6,856 bases of DNA from Marinagarivorans sp. UBA5868 (GCA_002432095.1 DJFQ01000143.1:1-6856), one strand, 5' to 3'; positions 1-6,088 are shown, counted from the first letter of the stretch. Made by a program: numbers and translations. Notes: generated by a model not told the origin, from the sequence alone.

Positions 1-574
1 CGTGATCGAACTCCAGGTTGTTCATCACCAACGTTCGCGGCCGATAGTGAATAAATTTGGAACGCTTATCAAAAAAAGCGCTGTCATATTCATCCGCCTC
101 CACGACAAAAAATGCGGAGGCGCCGAGCGCGGCAGATGTGCAAAAATTCTCCGGCACTCCGCCGATCAAATAACCTGGCTCAAATCCCGCAAAATCCAGT
201 ATCCATGCCAGCATACTGCTGGTGGTGGTTTTGCCGTGGGTGCCGGACACAGCCAGTACCCAGCGATCCCGCAATATATGCTCCGCCAACCATTGTGGCC
301 CAGAGGTATAGGGCAGATTGCGGTTGAGGATAGCCTCCATTAACGGATTGCCCCGCGTCACCACGTTGCCAACTACAAATATGTCAGGCTGCAATTCGAC
401 TTGGCTTGAATCGAAGCCTTCGATCAACTCAATGCCGGCCGCCTCCAACTGCGTGCTCATTGGTGGATAAACATGATGATCACAACCGGTGACTTCATAA
501 CCTTTGGCTTTGGCAAGCTGCGCCAAACTGCCCATAAAAGTCCCACAAATGCCAAGAATATGAATGTGCTGCAT
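1..574 (-). CDS. mpl: UDP-N-acetylmuramate:L-alanyl-gamma-D-glutamyl-meso-diaminopimelate ligase, N-terminal part (3' end outside window)
   Basis: Mpl is a cytoplasmic ATP-dependent Mur ligase that rejoins recycled murein tripeptide to UDP-MurNAc. The first 191 residues are visible, of roughly 450 usual for the family. They begin MQHIHILGICGTFMGSLA, the N-terminal nucleotide-sugar binding fold with the typical GICGTFMG loop. PPMST follows at 37-41, then SGPQWL at 91-96 and the ATP-binding P-loop GTHGKTTT at 111-118. Further on are EADEYDSAFFDKRSKF at 159-174 and NNLEFDH at the window edge. These motifs separate Mpl from MurC. The ATG at 574-572 is preceded by a G-rich ribosome binding site (GGGGAAGGA, reading on the minus strand, within 578-586). 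The gene is divergent from ppa with 156 bases between starts. No damage is seen in the visible part. Confidence 0.96.
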   Translation of the reverse strand, partial: MQHIHILGICGTFMGSLAQLAKAKGYEVTGCDHHVYPPMSTQLEAAGIELIEGFDSSQVELQPDIFVVGNVVTRGNPLMEAILNRNLPYTSGPQWLAEHILRDRWVLAVSGTHGKTTTSSMLAWILDFAGFEPGYLIGGVPENFCTSAALGASAFFVVEADEYDSAFFDKRSKFIHYRPRTLVMNNLEFDH

Positions 575-661
575 TGATCCTTCCCCGAAACAATCTGCGC
601 CGCAGCTTAGCACGGAGAATCGGTGCCTTCACCCCGGAAATGGCGACCTATGCCAGGCAAA

Positions 662-689
662 TTGTCTGCGCAAACCTGTGTGGTAGAAT
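662..689 (+). promoter_or_regulatory. Probable sigma-70 promoter of ppa
   Basis: TTGTCT at 662-667 (-35-like) and TAGAAT at 684-689 (-10-like) are separated by 16 bases. Transcription would begin near 696, leaving a leader of about 35 bases before the ppa start. Both boxes differ from consensus at one or two positions. This is read by eye and not confirmed. Confidence 0.5.
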
Positions 690-730
690 GCCGCCCTCCT
701 CCAATTTCACTAGTGACCAGGAATGCAGTC

Positions 731-1261
731 ATGAGCTTAAATTCAGTTCCCACAGGTAAAAATCCTCCCGAAGAAGTTAATGTCGTTATCGAAATCCCCC
801 AAGGTGGAGAGCCCATCAAATACGAGATCGACAAAGACTCTGGTGCACTTTTTGTCGACCGTATTTTGGGAACCTCTATGCGCTATCCCTGCAACTATGG
901 CTACATTCCCCAGACGTTGTGCGGCGATGGCGATCCTGTTGATGTATTGGTCGTTATGCCTTTTCCGCTGCAGGCGGGCTGCGTGGTCAAGTGCCGTCCC
1001 ATCGGCGTGCTAAAAATGTCCGACGAAGCTGGTCAGGATGCAAAACTGCTGGCAGTGCCGGTGACCAAAACTACGCCGCTCTACTCCAATATCCAGTCCT
1101 ATAAAGATCTGCCAGAAATTTTGACTAAACAGATTGTTCATTTCTTCGAACACTACAAGGACCTGGAATCCGGAAAATGGGTGAAGGTCGAGGGATGGGG
1201 CGATGCGCAGGAAGCAAAAAAGGAAATCCTGGATTCTATCGAAAACTACAAAAAAGGCTGA
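731..1261 (+). CDS. ppa: Inorganic pyrophosphatase, family I (soluble)
   Basis: The enzyme hydrolyses pyrophosphate to two phosphates in the cytoplasm, pulling forward biosynthetic reactions such as nucleic acid synthesis and aminoacylation. It depends on Mg2+. The 176-residue product has the same length as the E. coli enzyme and aligns along its whole length from [10 protein letters not shown]. It has the metal-binding signature DGDPVDV at 66-72, the active-site segments [14 protein letters not shown] (31-44) and YPCNYGYIP (52-60), DEAGQDAK (98-105), and the C-terminal [21 protein letters not shown] chose the ATG at 731 because an AGGA at 719-722 lies 8 bases upstream and the protein then matches family length; a longer reading from 623 would add an unrelated tail. 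It has its own promoter and terminator, so it is probably monocistronic. Confidence 0.98.
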   Translation: MSLNSVPTGKNPPEEVNVVIEIPQGGEPIKYEIDKDSGALFVDRILGTSMRYPCNYGYIPQTLCGDGDPVDVLVVMPFPLQAGCVVKCRPIGVLKMSDEAGQDAKLLAVPVTKTTPLYSNIQSYKDLPEILTKQIVHFFEHYKDLESGKWVKVEGWGDAQEAKKEILDSIENYKKG

Positions 1262-1279
1262 GCAATCAGCGAAGAAATC

Positions 1280-1303
1280 AAAGGGCCTAGTTAGGCCCTT
1301 TTT
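1280..1303 (+). terminator. Rho-independent terminator of ppa
   Basis: An A-T and G-C rich stem, AAAGGGCCTA at 1280-1289 paired with TAGGCCCTTT at 1292-1301, closes on a very short loop and is followed by a T-run ending at 1303. It lies about 20 bases after the ppa stop. On the opposite strand the same stem is followed by only three Ts, so it would be a weaker stop for the convergent gene, whose stop codon is at 1309-1311. Confidence 0.85.
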
Positions 1304-1308
1304 GCTGT

Positions 1309-2046
1309 TTACGGTTTGAGTTTCAGGTGTGTGACGTCGGGTGGTGGCGGAGCCGGTGGAGTCACAGGTCCTAGACGCTCACCGGGCTTGGCAACACTCA
1401 GATGAGATAAATCCAGCTTGAGTGGTGTAACGTTTTGCCTCTCCTCTGGCTTTAATAAGTCACTGCCAGCCTCCGCGACATCAATATCCGGCACAGTGAC
1501 AGCAATGCCCGGCAATATCATGCGCTCATCCTCGCCAAGCAAATGTCCTCGCTGTGGTGCAACGGATAGATGGGAGATATCCAATTCCAACGGTTCCACC
1601 GAGACTCGCTCGTCCGGCAACAACAAGTCGGCGCCGGGGGCTGACAAACCGAAATCGGGGGCTTCTATAGGCGCACGCGGTGTTTTCGCTGGCACAGGTT
1701 GCGCGCCCAATGTAGTGACCAACTTGTCGCCGGAACCGGAGCTGCCATTGGAGCTTACCGCTGGCTTCGGCGGCGCTGAAGGCATTGGCTTGGCAACAGG
1801 AAGTGGCGGTTCCGCCACCAAAACAAGTTCCACCCGCGCCCCGGCTTTTTTCATGGCAACCCGATACTTGTTCGCAGCATCGGAATCGACCCCCTTTTTC
1901 AACGGAATCGACTTGCCCGAAAACAGCGCATTGATCTTGTTCTCATCCAACCGAAACAATTGCTGAAGATTTTTCTTCACCTGAGCAAGTTCAAATCCCG
2001 GAACGAGCTCGCCACTGAACATCAAGTCATATCGTTCTTCATTCAT
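1309..2046 (-). CDS. Uncharacterised protein: conserved N-terminal domain plus proline-rich tail with a duplicated ~56-residue unit
   Basis: Function is not recognised. Residues 1 to about 75 (MNEERYDLMFSGELVPGF onward, including NLQQLFRLDENKINALFSG and KYRVAMKKAGARVEL) resemble a small alpha/beta domain that I recall at the N-terminus of some Pseudomonas DUF805-type and unknown proteins. That resemblance is from memory and should be searched. Residues 80-128 are a Pro/Ala/Ser/Gly linker. Residues 129-171 and 185-227 are two copies of one unit offset by 56 residues: PDxxxxxxGxDLLxPxER, then PLxLDxSHLSVA. The end (PPPPDVTHLKLKP) looks like a degenerate remnant. No signal peptide or membrane segment is seen. 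The start is uncertain: ATG at 2046 is chosen because the domain begins there, but ATG 2052 and TTG 2076 are in frame and none has a good ribosome binding site. The total is 245 residues from 2046. Confidence 0.75.
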   Translation of the reverse strand: MNEERYDLMFSGELVPGFELAQVKKNLQQLFRLDENKINALFSGKSIPLKKGVDSDAANKYRVAMKKAGARVELVLVAEPPLPVAKPMPSAPPKPAVSSNGSSGSGDKLVTTLGAQPVPAKTPRAPIEAPDFGLSAPGADLLLPDERVSVEPLELDISHLSVAPQRGHLLGEDERMILPGIAVTVPDIDVAEAGSDLLKPEERQNVTPLKLDLSHLSVAKPGERLGPVTPPAPPPPDVTHLKLKP

Positions 2047-2431
2047 ATGCATCACATGGCGTAAAAGTGTCTTCAAAAGTAAAACACTTTATAGGTAGTC
2101 TCGCCACAATCAGCGCGATTTACTCCGAAGGAATAGGTCACAGGTCTCTGCATCGAAGATGAACACCAGATGAAAAATGCGACTTGGTCGATATTTTTTG
2201 CTCATTAAGGTCTCGCCTTGACTATATCGAATGTCCATAAGGGCGCCACTTTCGTTAAATGGCGATTTCATCACTCGCAGTGCGCAAAGCGGCGCTCATA
2301 AAATATAAATGGATGAATTTAAAGGGGATTTTCTGGCGCTCAAAGTGCCGAACGAAGTCATTTGTAACTTCAAGTGCCGAGTGTCAAAAAAATCGTCATC
2401 AATAATTTTTGTATTTATGAGGACGTGTTCT
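2047..2431. other. Gene-poor spacer
   Basis: No convincing protein gene is seen here. It should hold the promoter of the leftward gene ending at 1309 and perhaps that of the small rightward genes, but no pair of boxes is convincing. Visible structure includes an imperfect inverted repeat (GCGCCACTTT at 2243-2252 against AAAGCGGCGC at 2286-2295, one mismatch) enclosing smaller hairpins. AAGTGCCGA occurs twice, at 2343-2351 and 2372-2380. Neither is followed by a T-run that would make it an obvious terminator. Confidence 0.4.
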
Positions 2432-2560
2432 ATGCTGCATTACAACAAAAATAATGCGCGCCAATGTCACGTCCCCTGCAAACTGGCTGAACGGGCAATC
2501 CACAGCCATACTTTGTTGGTACCTGGCTCTGCAAAACCGGGCTGTGCAGCTGATGTTTGA
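2432..2560 (+). CDS. Possible small ORF, 42 residues, unknown
   Basis: This ORF begins MLHYNKNNARQCHVPCKLAE, is rich in His and Cys (C12, C16, C38) and shows no known motif. The only argument for translation is a good GAGGA at 2419-2423 placed 8 bases before the ATG. It ends 25 bases before the start of the next rightward gene, so it could be a leader peptide or small protein. An ORF of this length also arises easily by chance, and codon use gives no help. Confidence 0.25.
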   Translation: MLHYNKNNARQCHVPCKLAERAIHSHTLLVPGSAKPGCAADV

Positions 2561-2573
2561 AGCTGAAGCATAT

Positions 2574-2577
2574 AGGA
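2574..2577 (+). promoter_or_regulatory. Ribosome binding site fixing the start of the 97-residue gene
   Basis: AGGA at 2574-2577 lies 8 bases before the ATG at 2586. The frame stays open upstream to 2454, but the possible starts at 2454 and 2553 have no comparable site. The extension also reads as low-quality protein, so the short form is preferred. Confidence 0.6.
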
Positions 2578-2585
2578 CTGTTCGA

Positions 2586-2879
2586 ATGACTACAGATGTA
2601 AGCAACAAACATATTCCCGCAGCGATCGACCGGCTAATGCCGAGGTCTCCGTACAACTCCAGCAGCAGTGCAATTGCAGCAAAAGTCATCGAGGATATCC
2701 ATTTCTTGCAGGATCGTATCGAACGCATCAAAAAGCTTCAGACGCCCAACTCAACAGTACTTAAAACTTATCAGTCGATGCTCGAAAGCCGCGAAGCGGT
2801 GCTGGCATGGCTGCGTGAGAACGGCGATCTTGAAGAAGAACCAGAGGACGCTAGTGACCTTAACCATCACGTCGGTTAA
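2586..2879 (+). CDS. Small uncharacterised helical protein, 97 residues
   Basis: The family is not recognised with certainty and no function is assigned. The protein begins MTTDVSNKHIPAAIDRLMPR. Then comes a Ser-rich turn (PYNSSSS, 22-28), followed by a long predicted helix from about 29 to 78 with IEDIHFLQDRIERIKKLQ and TYQSMLESREAVLAWLRENG, which could form a helical hairpin. The C-terminus is acidic (DLEEEPEDASDL). There is no signal peptide, membrane segment or metal motif. The orderly amphipathic pattern and the ribosome binding site suggest a real conserved protein. Its last 20 bases overlap the 3' end of the convergent HAD phosphatase gene (2860-2879), so neither gene has room for its own terminator between them. 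Confidence 0.75.
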   Translation: MTTDVSNKHIPAAIDRLMPRSPYNSSSSAIAAKVIEDIHFLQDRIERIKKLQTPNSTVLKTYQSMLESREAVLAWLRENGDLEEEPEDASDLNHHVG

Positions 2880-3513
2880 ACGCCGCCTCGATCAAGCGCG
2901 GCAGATTTCTCATGTCAGCGAATGAAGCAACAGACTGCTGTTCAACATCTATTGGCAAGCCGTAACGCATTACCTTCATTTGCGCCCGTAACGCAGCGGT
3001 GACGCCCGCAACCGAATCTTCGATGACGAGAGTACGTGCAGCATCCACCCTCATGGCGCGCGCGGCGAAAAGGAATAAATCGGGATGCGGTTTTCCCTGC
3101 GTCACTTGTTCGGCGGAATAACAGTTATCGCCAAAATAACCTCGCAATCCTGTTACTTCTAATGAATGCCAAACTTTGCCAAGGGCGCCATTACTCGCTA
3201 CACAAAAATCGGCTTCCTGAGCTTGCAACCATTGCAGTACCGTTTCAACGCCGGGCACTGGTCGTAAGTCTTTGCTAAATGCCTCCTGAGTCGCACAGGC
3301 CAGACTGTCCAAAAAATCATCCGGTAGCGCACCTGGAAACTCTGTTTTCAGAACACTCAAACAATAATCCATCGTATGGCCACGAAATTTGGTTTCGCAC
3401 TCCGCGGCGGTCAAGAAAACACCGAATTTGCACAAATGCTCAGCGAAGACCCGCGCCGCTAAAGGTTCGCTATCAACCAAGACGCCATCGCAATCAAAAA
3501 TAACCAACATCAT
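2860..3513 (-). CDS. HAD-superfamily hydrolase, subfamily IA, YieH-like phosphatase
   Basis: This is a soluble Mg2+-dependent phosphatase of small phosphorylated metabolites; the exact substrate cannot be read from sequence. It has 217 residues and all four HAD motifs. Motif I is FDCDGVLVDSE (nucleophile D7, acid/base D9), motif II is VASNG with S107, motif III is K141 in GKPHPD, and motif IV is VIEDSVAG with E165/D166. A helical cap of the C1 type lies between motifs I and II. Overall it resembles E. coli YieH, described as a 6-phosphogluconate phosphatase, and also beta-phosphoglucomutase-like enzymes. The ATG at 3513-3511 overlaps the stop of the upstream peptidase gene by one base (TGATG), implying translational coupling. 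ATG 3510 and TTG 3516 are alternatives. Its 3' end overlaps the convergent small gene. Confidence 0.92.
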   Translation of the reverse strand: MMLVIFDCDGVLVDSEPLAARVFAEHLCKFGVFLTAAECETKFRGHTMDYCLSVLKTEFPGALPDDFLDSLACATQEAFSKDLRPVPGVETVLQWLQAQEADFCVASNGALGKVWHSLEVTGLRGYFGDNCYSAEQVTQGKPHPDLFLFAARAMRVDAARTLVIEDSVAGVTAALRAQMKVMRYGLPIDVEQQSVASFADMRNLPRLIEAAFNRRDG

Positions 3514-4202
3514 CAAACAGCCCAGTTCCGAGGATATAAATCAGGAGAAACCCATACAAAACGCTCGAAGATTTCATCGAAATGGCGAACCACTTCATCT
3601 TTGAGAAGAATGTCCAAGGAAAGCAACAAGCCGAGAAGTTCGTCTTTACTCAATGCGCGCTGACATTCGGCTGCCCTCGGGGCGAAACTGATATGCCACG
3701 GCTCGGGCGCGACTCCGCCAAACGGAGAGGTATAAGGACGAAAAAATTGTGTGTCAGGCTTTGCGAGTTCAGCATCAAGCCACTGATGGAAGCGCGCAAA
3801 TGGCCCCTGACACTCCTCCATCGTGAGCTGCAACGACTGATCCGCAGGCAGGGCCCCGCGATCGTAAACATCAATATCGGTACCCCAATGATGGCGAGAG
3901 GCTCCAGGTAATGCCGACCAGCGCAAAATCGCGAAGATCAAGGCAGTAGGGTCCATTTTTGCTACATCCAATGGTTTGCCAGTGTCGTCGAGAACCGGTC
4001 GAGCTCCCCGAGCTTTGGCGTTCCAAATCTCACGTTGCCGCTCGACGGAACGATAGCCACTCGCCACCGCTAAACCAAAACCCGCATCAGCCGCTTTGTT
4101 AGAAAGCGTTTGTAGCGGCACGATCAGAGCCTTATGCACACGCACACCCTGAAAATCGGCAAGATTAGATAGCGCATCATCAAGGCACATGACCAACTTC
4201 AT
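3513..4202 (-). CDS. M15-family zinc peptidase (VanY/D-alanyl-D-alanine carboxypeptidase-like), no signal peptide
   Basis: The 229-residue protein carries the M15 metallopeptidase core: SGYRSVERQ at 48-56, the zinc motif SRHHWGTDIDV at 102-112 with likely ligands H104 and D111, and EPWHIS at 167-172 with the likely catalytic E167 and third ligand H170. Family members cut D-Ala-D-Ala or related bonds in peptidoglycan peptides. Unusually for a wall enzyme, the N-terminus (MKLVMCLDDALSNLADF) is not a signal peptide, so the protein is either cytoplasmic or exported by another route. The motif has Asp at 109 where many relatives have Ala. The ATG at 4202 is assumed; no strong ribosome binding site is seen, and ATG 4190 is a possible alternative. 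It is the first gene of a two-gene operon with the HAD phosphatase. Confidence 0.9.
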   Translation of the reverse strand: MKLVMCLDDALSNLADFQGVRVHKALIVPLQTLSNKAADAGFGLAVASGYRSVERQREIWNAKARGARPVLDDTGKPLDVAKMDPTALIFAILRWSALPGASRHHWGTDIDVYDRGALPADQSLQLTMEECQGPFARFHQWLDAELAKPDTQFFRPYTSPFGGVAPEPWHISFAPRAAECQRALSKDELLGLLLSLDILLKDEVVRHFDEIFERFVWVSPDLYPRNWAV

Positions 4203-4292
4203 TTTTTTTAGAAATCCGCATATGACATATAGGAAAAATGTAGTAAATTCCGACGCTCTTATGACTCAAAATGACATTAACAGAGAGTCGAT

Positions 4293-4350
4293 GCCAGTGT
4301 TTTGCAAAAGATGTCAGTTGTTTTGCTACCGGCGTCAGTAGTTTAGTTGC
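4293..4350 (+). repeat. Three imperfect direct repeats spaced 20 and 21 bases
   Basis: GCCAGT at 4293, GTCAGT at 4313 and GTCAGT at 4334 are each followed, after zero or one base, by GTTTTG or GTTTAG. The spacing is close to two helical turns, which would put them on one face of the DNA. They may be binding sites for a regulator of the TfoX-C gene. That is inference. Confidence 0.45.
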
Positions 4351-4386
4351 AGGTCTGGCCCTCACGAAAAATTGCACTACAGTTAT

Positions 4387-4421
4387 ATAAGGATCGAGTA
4401 CCCCATAAGGTGCGCATAAGG
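4387..4421 (+). repeat. ATAAGG repeated three times
   Basis: ATAAGG occurs at 4387-4392, 4405-4410 and 4416-4421; the last two are extended to CATAAGG and start 11 bases apart. The first overlaps a possible -10 box. Chance is not excluded for such short words. Confidence 0.35.
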
Positions 4422-4436
4422 AATACGGCTGCTTTA

Positions 4437-4467
4437 GTTGACGCAGCAAGAAGTTGACACAGCAAGA
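4437..4467 (+). repeat. Tandem direct repeat, period 16
   Basis: GTTGACGCAGCAAGA at 4437-4451 is repeated as GTTGACACAGCAAGA at 4453-4467, with one mismatch in 15. It lies 58 bases before the TfoX-C start, so it is probably in the leader or promoter. It may be a duplication or an operator pair. Confidence 0.6.
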
Positions 4468-4524
4468 CAAAACCCCGGCGAATGCCGCATCACACGATAC
4501 ACGATAATAATAAAGGACGAGCCC

Positions 4525-4827
4525 ATGAATAACGTAAATCTAGCCCACAGTGAACTTCTTGAATTGAAAAATCTGGGTATGGCATCGGTCAACATACTCC
4601 AGGCCATTGGCATTAATACTTATGAGGACTTGGCGGAAATGGGGCCGGTGCAGGCTTATTGCCGAATAAAAGCCCGTGGAATTCATGTGTCAAAAGTGAT
4701 GCTCTACGCGCTGCAGGGCGCGCTGATGGATGTTCATTGGAATGACCTTCCTCCAGATCTGAAAACTAAATTGGTTAAAGAAGCCGAACATCTGGAACGT
4801 GAAGAACTGGCCCGCACTCCTGCCTAG
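4525..4827 (+). CDS. Stand-alone TfoX C-terminal domain protein
   Basis: The 100-residue protein matches only the C-terminal domain of TfoX/Sxy, the competence regulator. It contains LLELKNLGMASVNILQAIGI (11-30), YEDLAEMGPVQAYCRIKARG (33-52) and VMLYALQGALMDVHWNDLPPDLK (58-80), the helical, helix-hairpin-helix-like pattern of that domain. The N-terminal TfoX domain is absent, so full Sxy function in inducing competence cannot be assumed; stand-alone TfoX-C proteins exist but their role is unclear to me. The start is well supported: AAGGA at 4513-4517 lies 7 bases before the ATG. The frame is open upstream to 4438, but that extension is not domain-like. The stop TAG overlaps the GTG start of the Rieske gene, so the two are almost certainly one operon. 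Confidence 0.88.
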   Translation: MNNVNLAHSELLELKNLGMASVNILQAIGINTYEDLAEMGPVQAYCRIKARGIHVSKVMLYALQGALMDVHWNDLPPDLKTKLVKEAEHLEREELARTPA

Positions 4828-5147
4828 TGGTCACTGCGCTTTGCCGAGTCAGCGATATACCGGAAGGCGACGCTAGAGGGTTCGACATCGGTGCACAGCG
4901 ATATATAGTTGTGCGCCGGGATCATGCCATCTCCGTTTTCCGCAATGAATGCCCTCACCTCCGCATACCTTTGGAATGGCAAGAAAATCATTTTATGGAT
5001 CCAGGCGGTGAGTTTCTGCAATGCTCCACTCACGGCGCGTTATTCCTACCCGACACCGGCGAATGTATTTCCGGCCCATGTTTAGGACAGTTTTTGGTTT
5101 CAGTTCCCTTTGTATGCAAGGAAGATCAAGTATTTCTGCAGAACTGA
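4827..5147 (+). CDS. Rieske [2Fe-2S] ferredoxin-like protein
   Basis: This is a soluble 106-residue electron-transfer or redox-sensing protein. The cluster ligands are visible: C42-P-H44 and C66-S-T-H69 with 21 residues between H44 and C66. G70-A-L-F and the later TGECISGPC (77-85) are typical of small ferredoxin-type Rieske proteins. The extra disulfide cysteines of high-potential bc1 Rieske proteins are missing, and there is no membrane anchor or Tat signal. The partner is unknown; no oxygenase or reductase gene is adjacent. The start is GTG at 4827, sharing one base with the TAG stop of the TfoX-C gene. No strong ribosome binding site is seen, so translation is probably coupled. Its stop lies 18 bases from the stop of convergent sfsA. 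Confidence 0.93.
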   Translation: MVTALCRVSDIPEGDARGFDIGAQRYIVVRRDHAISVFRNECPHLRIPLEWQENHFMDPGGEFLQCSTHGALFLPDTGECISGPCLGQFLVSVPFVCKEDQVFLQN

Positions 5148-5165
5148 CCCCTGACCGCATACGTG

Positions 5166-5873
5166 TCAGTCCATGACCACGGGCAACAATCGATCTAATG
5201 TTATTTCCTCCGCGGAAATTCTGGCGCCAAGTGCCAGGACTTCCACCCCCTGTTCGACTGCCTGATGAAATGCCGCTGCGTATACCGGATCGATATGCGA
5301 TGCAACCGCCACTTGCGCAATTCCGGTGTGCTGAACACAGTACATCAACACTGCCCTGTGCCCAGCTCTTGCCATTGCGGCGAGTTCACGAAGGTGACGC
5401 GCACCGCGCGCACTAACGGCATCAGGAAAAAAACCACAACCATCTTGCTCGCCCAAAGTAACGCTTTTGACTTCCAGATAAACAGGTTGATCCTTGATGT
5501 GCAGCAAAAAATCGATGCGGCTGCCTTCACTACCGTAAGCGACCTCATGGCGGAGTAATTCGTACCCCATCAGCGAGGGAACAAGCCCCGCCTCCAAAGC
5601 TTCGCGCACCAGCCGATTGGCGCGTCCCGTATTAATCCCCGCCAAATGACCACTGGGCGTGGTGGCGATTTCCCAGGTGGCGGGATATTTACGCTTTTTG
5701 TCCGCCGAAAGTGAAAACCACGCGGGAGCATCTGGCAGAAGGCAATTTTTCATGCTGCCGGTGTTAGGGCAATGAGCGGTCAAAACCTCACCACTCTCTA
5801 AACGTATGTCAACCAGAAAACGCTTGTATCGCTGAATCAGATATCCCTGCTGTAACCGCTCCGGAAATAACAT
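5166..5873 (-). CDS. sfsA: SfsA, sugar fermentation stimulation protein family
   Basis: The 235-residue protein is close in length to E. coli SfsA (234) and similar along its whole length: LIQRYKRFLVDI (12-23), AHCPNTGSM (33-41), KRKYPATWE (60-68), and SRIDF (118-122). YLEVKSVTL (132-140) and FFPDAVSARGARHLREL (148-164) follow. D121, E134 and K136 form a PD-(D/E)XK nuclease-like site. The family was first described as raising maltose metabolism in E. coli and binding DNA; its real biochemical role is not settled. The ATG at 5873 has a strong GGGGAGG (5879-5885 on the minus strand) 5 bases away. A TATACT-like -10 lies at 5910-5905 without a clear -35. It is divergent from dksA and converges with the Rieske gene. 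Confidence 0.97.
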   Translation of the reverse strand: MLFPERLQQGYLIQRYKRFLVDIRLESGEVLTAHCPNTGSMKNCLLPDAPAWFSLSADKKRKYPATWEIATTPSGHLAGINTGRANRLVREALEAGLVPSLMGYELLRHEVAYGSEGSRIDFLLHIKDQPVYLEVKSVTLGEQDGCGFFPDAVSARGARHLRELAAMARAGHRAVLMYCVQHTGIAQVAVASHIDPVYAAAFHQAVEQGVEVLALGARISAEEITLDRLLPVVMD

Positions 5874-6041
5874 GGAGGCCTCCCCGCCGTATTGATAGCG
5901 ATGCAGTATAAGAAAGAAACCAACGATATTTGCGGCAATTTACGCGTCTACAAAAAACTGGCGCACAGTGGATGAATCTGATAGCTTTCCCGCTTTGGCC
6001 GACCGGCCACGGGGATTAGCAAACCGGTCTCCGATACCGAG

Positions 6042-6079
6042 TGACTAGACAAGTTCTGCATGACTAGACAGGTTCTAAA
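6042..6079 (+). repeat. Tandem 19-bp direct repeat upstream of dksA
   Basis: TGACTAGACAAGTTCTGCA at 6042-6060 is followed directly by TGACTAGACAGGTTCTAAA at 6061-6079, identical at 16 of 19 positions. A period of 19 is near two helical turns, which would suit a regulator binding twice on one face. It lies 103-140 bases before the dksA start. Confidence 0.75.
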
Positions 6080-6088
6080 TGAGAAGTA

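Larger units (their letters stand above)
4203..4524. other. Repeat-rich spacer between divergent genes
   Basis: No gene is seen. This stretch must hold the promoters of the leftward peptidase gene and the rightward TfoX-C gene. TATATAAGG at 4384-4392 is the most -10-like element, without a clear -35. TTGACA at 4454-4459 matches a -35 but has no -10 at the right distance. Several short direct repeats are clustered here and are listed separately. ACACGAT occurs twice in tandem at 4492-4505. Confidence 0.5.

Noticed and set aside
1418..1966. Rightward ORF of 182 residues inside the repeat-tailed gene
   Set aside because: It is antisense to a better gene, has biased composition (Ser/Gly/Thr) that mirrors the Pro/Ala/Ser-rich linker, and has no ribosome binding site.
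2110..2238. Leftward 42-residue ORF starting at the ATG complementary to 2236-2238
   Set aside because: No good ribosome binding site, no recognisable motif, and a length easily reached by chance.
2309..2560. 83-residue rightward reading in the spacer
   Set aside because: No ribosome binding site at 2309 and no protein-like pattern; only the internal start at 2432 has some support.
4357..4375. Possible sigma-54 promoter (TGGCC ... TTGCAC)
   Set aside because: The GG and GC elements are 15 bases apart rather than the required 10.
4180..4470. Leftward 96-residue ORF upstream of the peptidase gene
   Set aside because: It overlaps the peptidase start in another frame and the repeat-rich spacer, with no motif or start signal.
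5151..5169. Possible terminator between the Rieske and sfsA stops (CTGAC ... GTCAG)
   Set aside because: Only five base pairs, a nine-base loop and no T-run on either strand.
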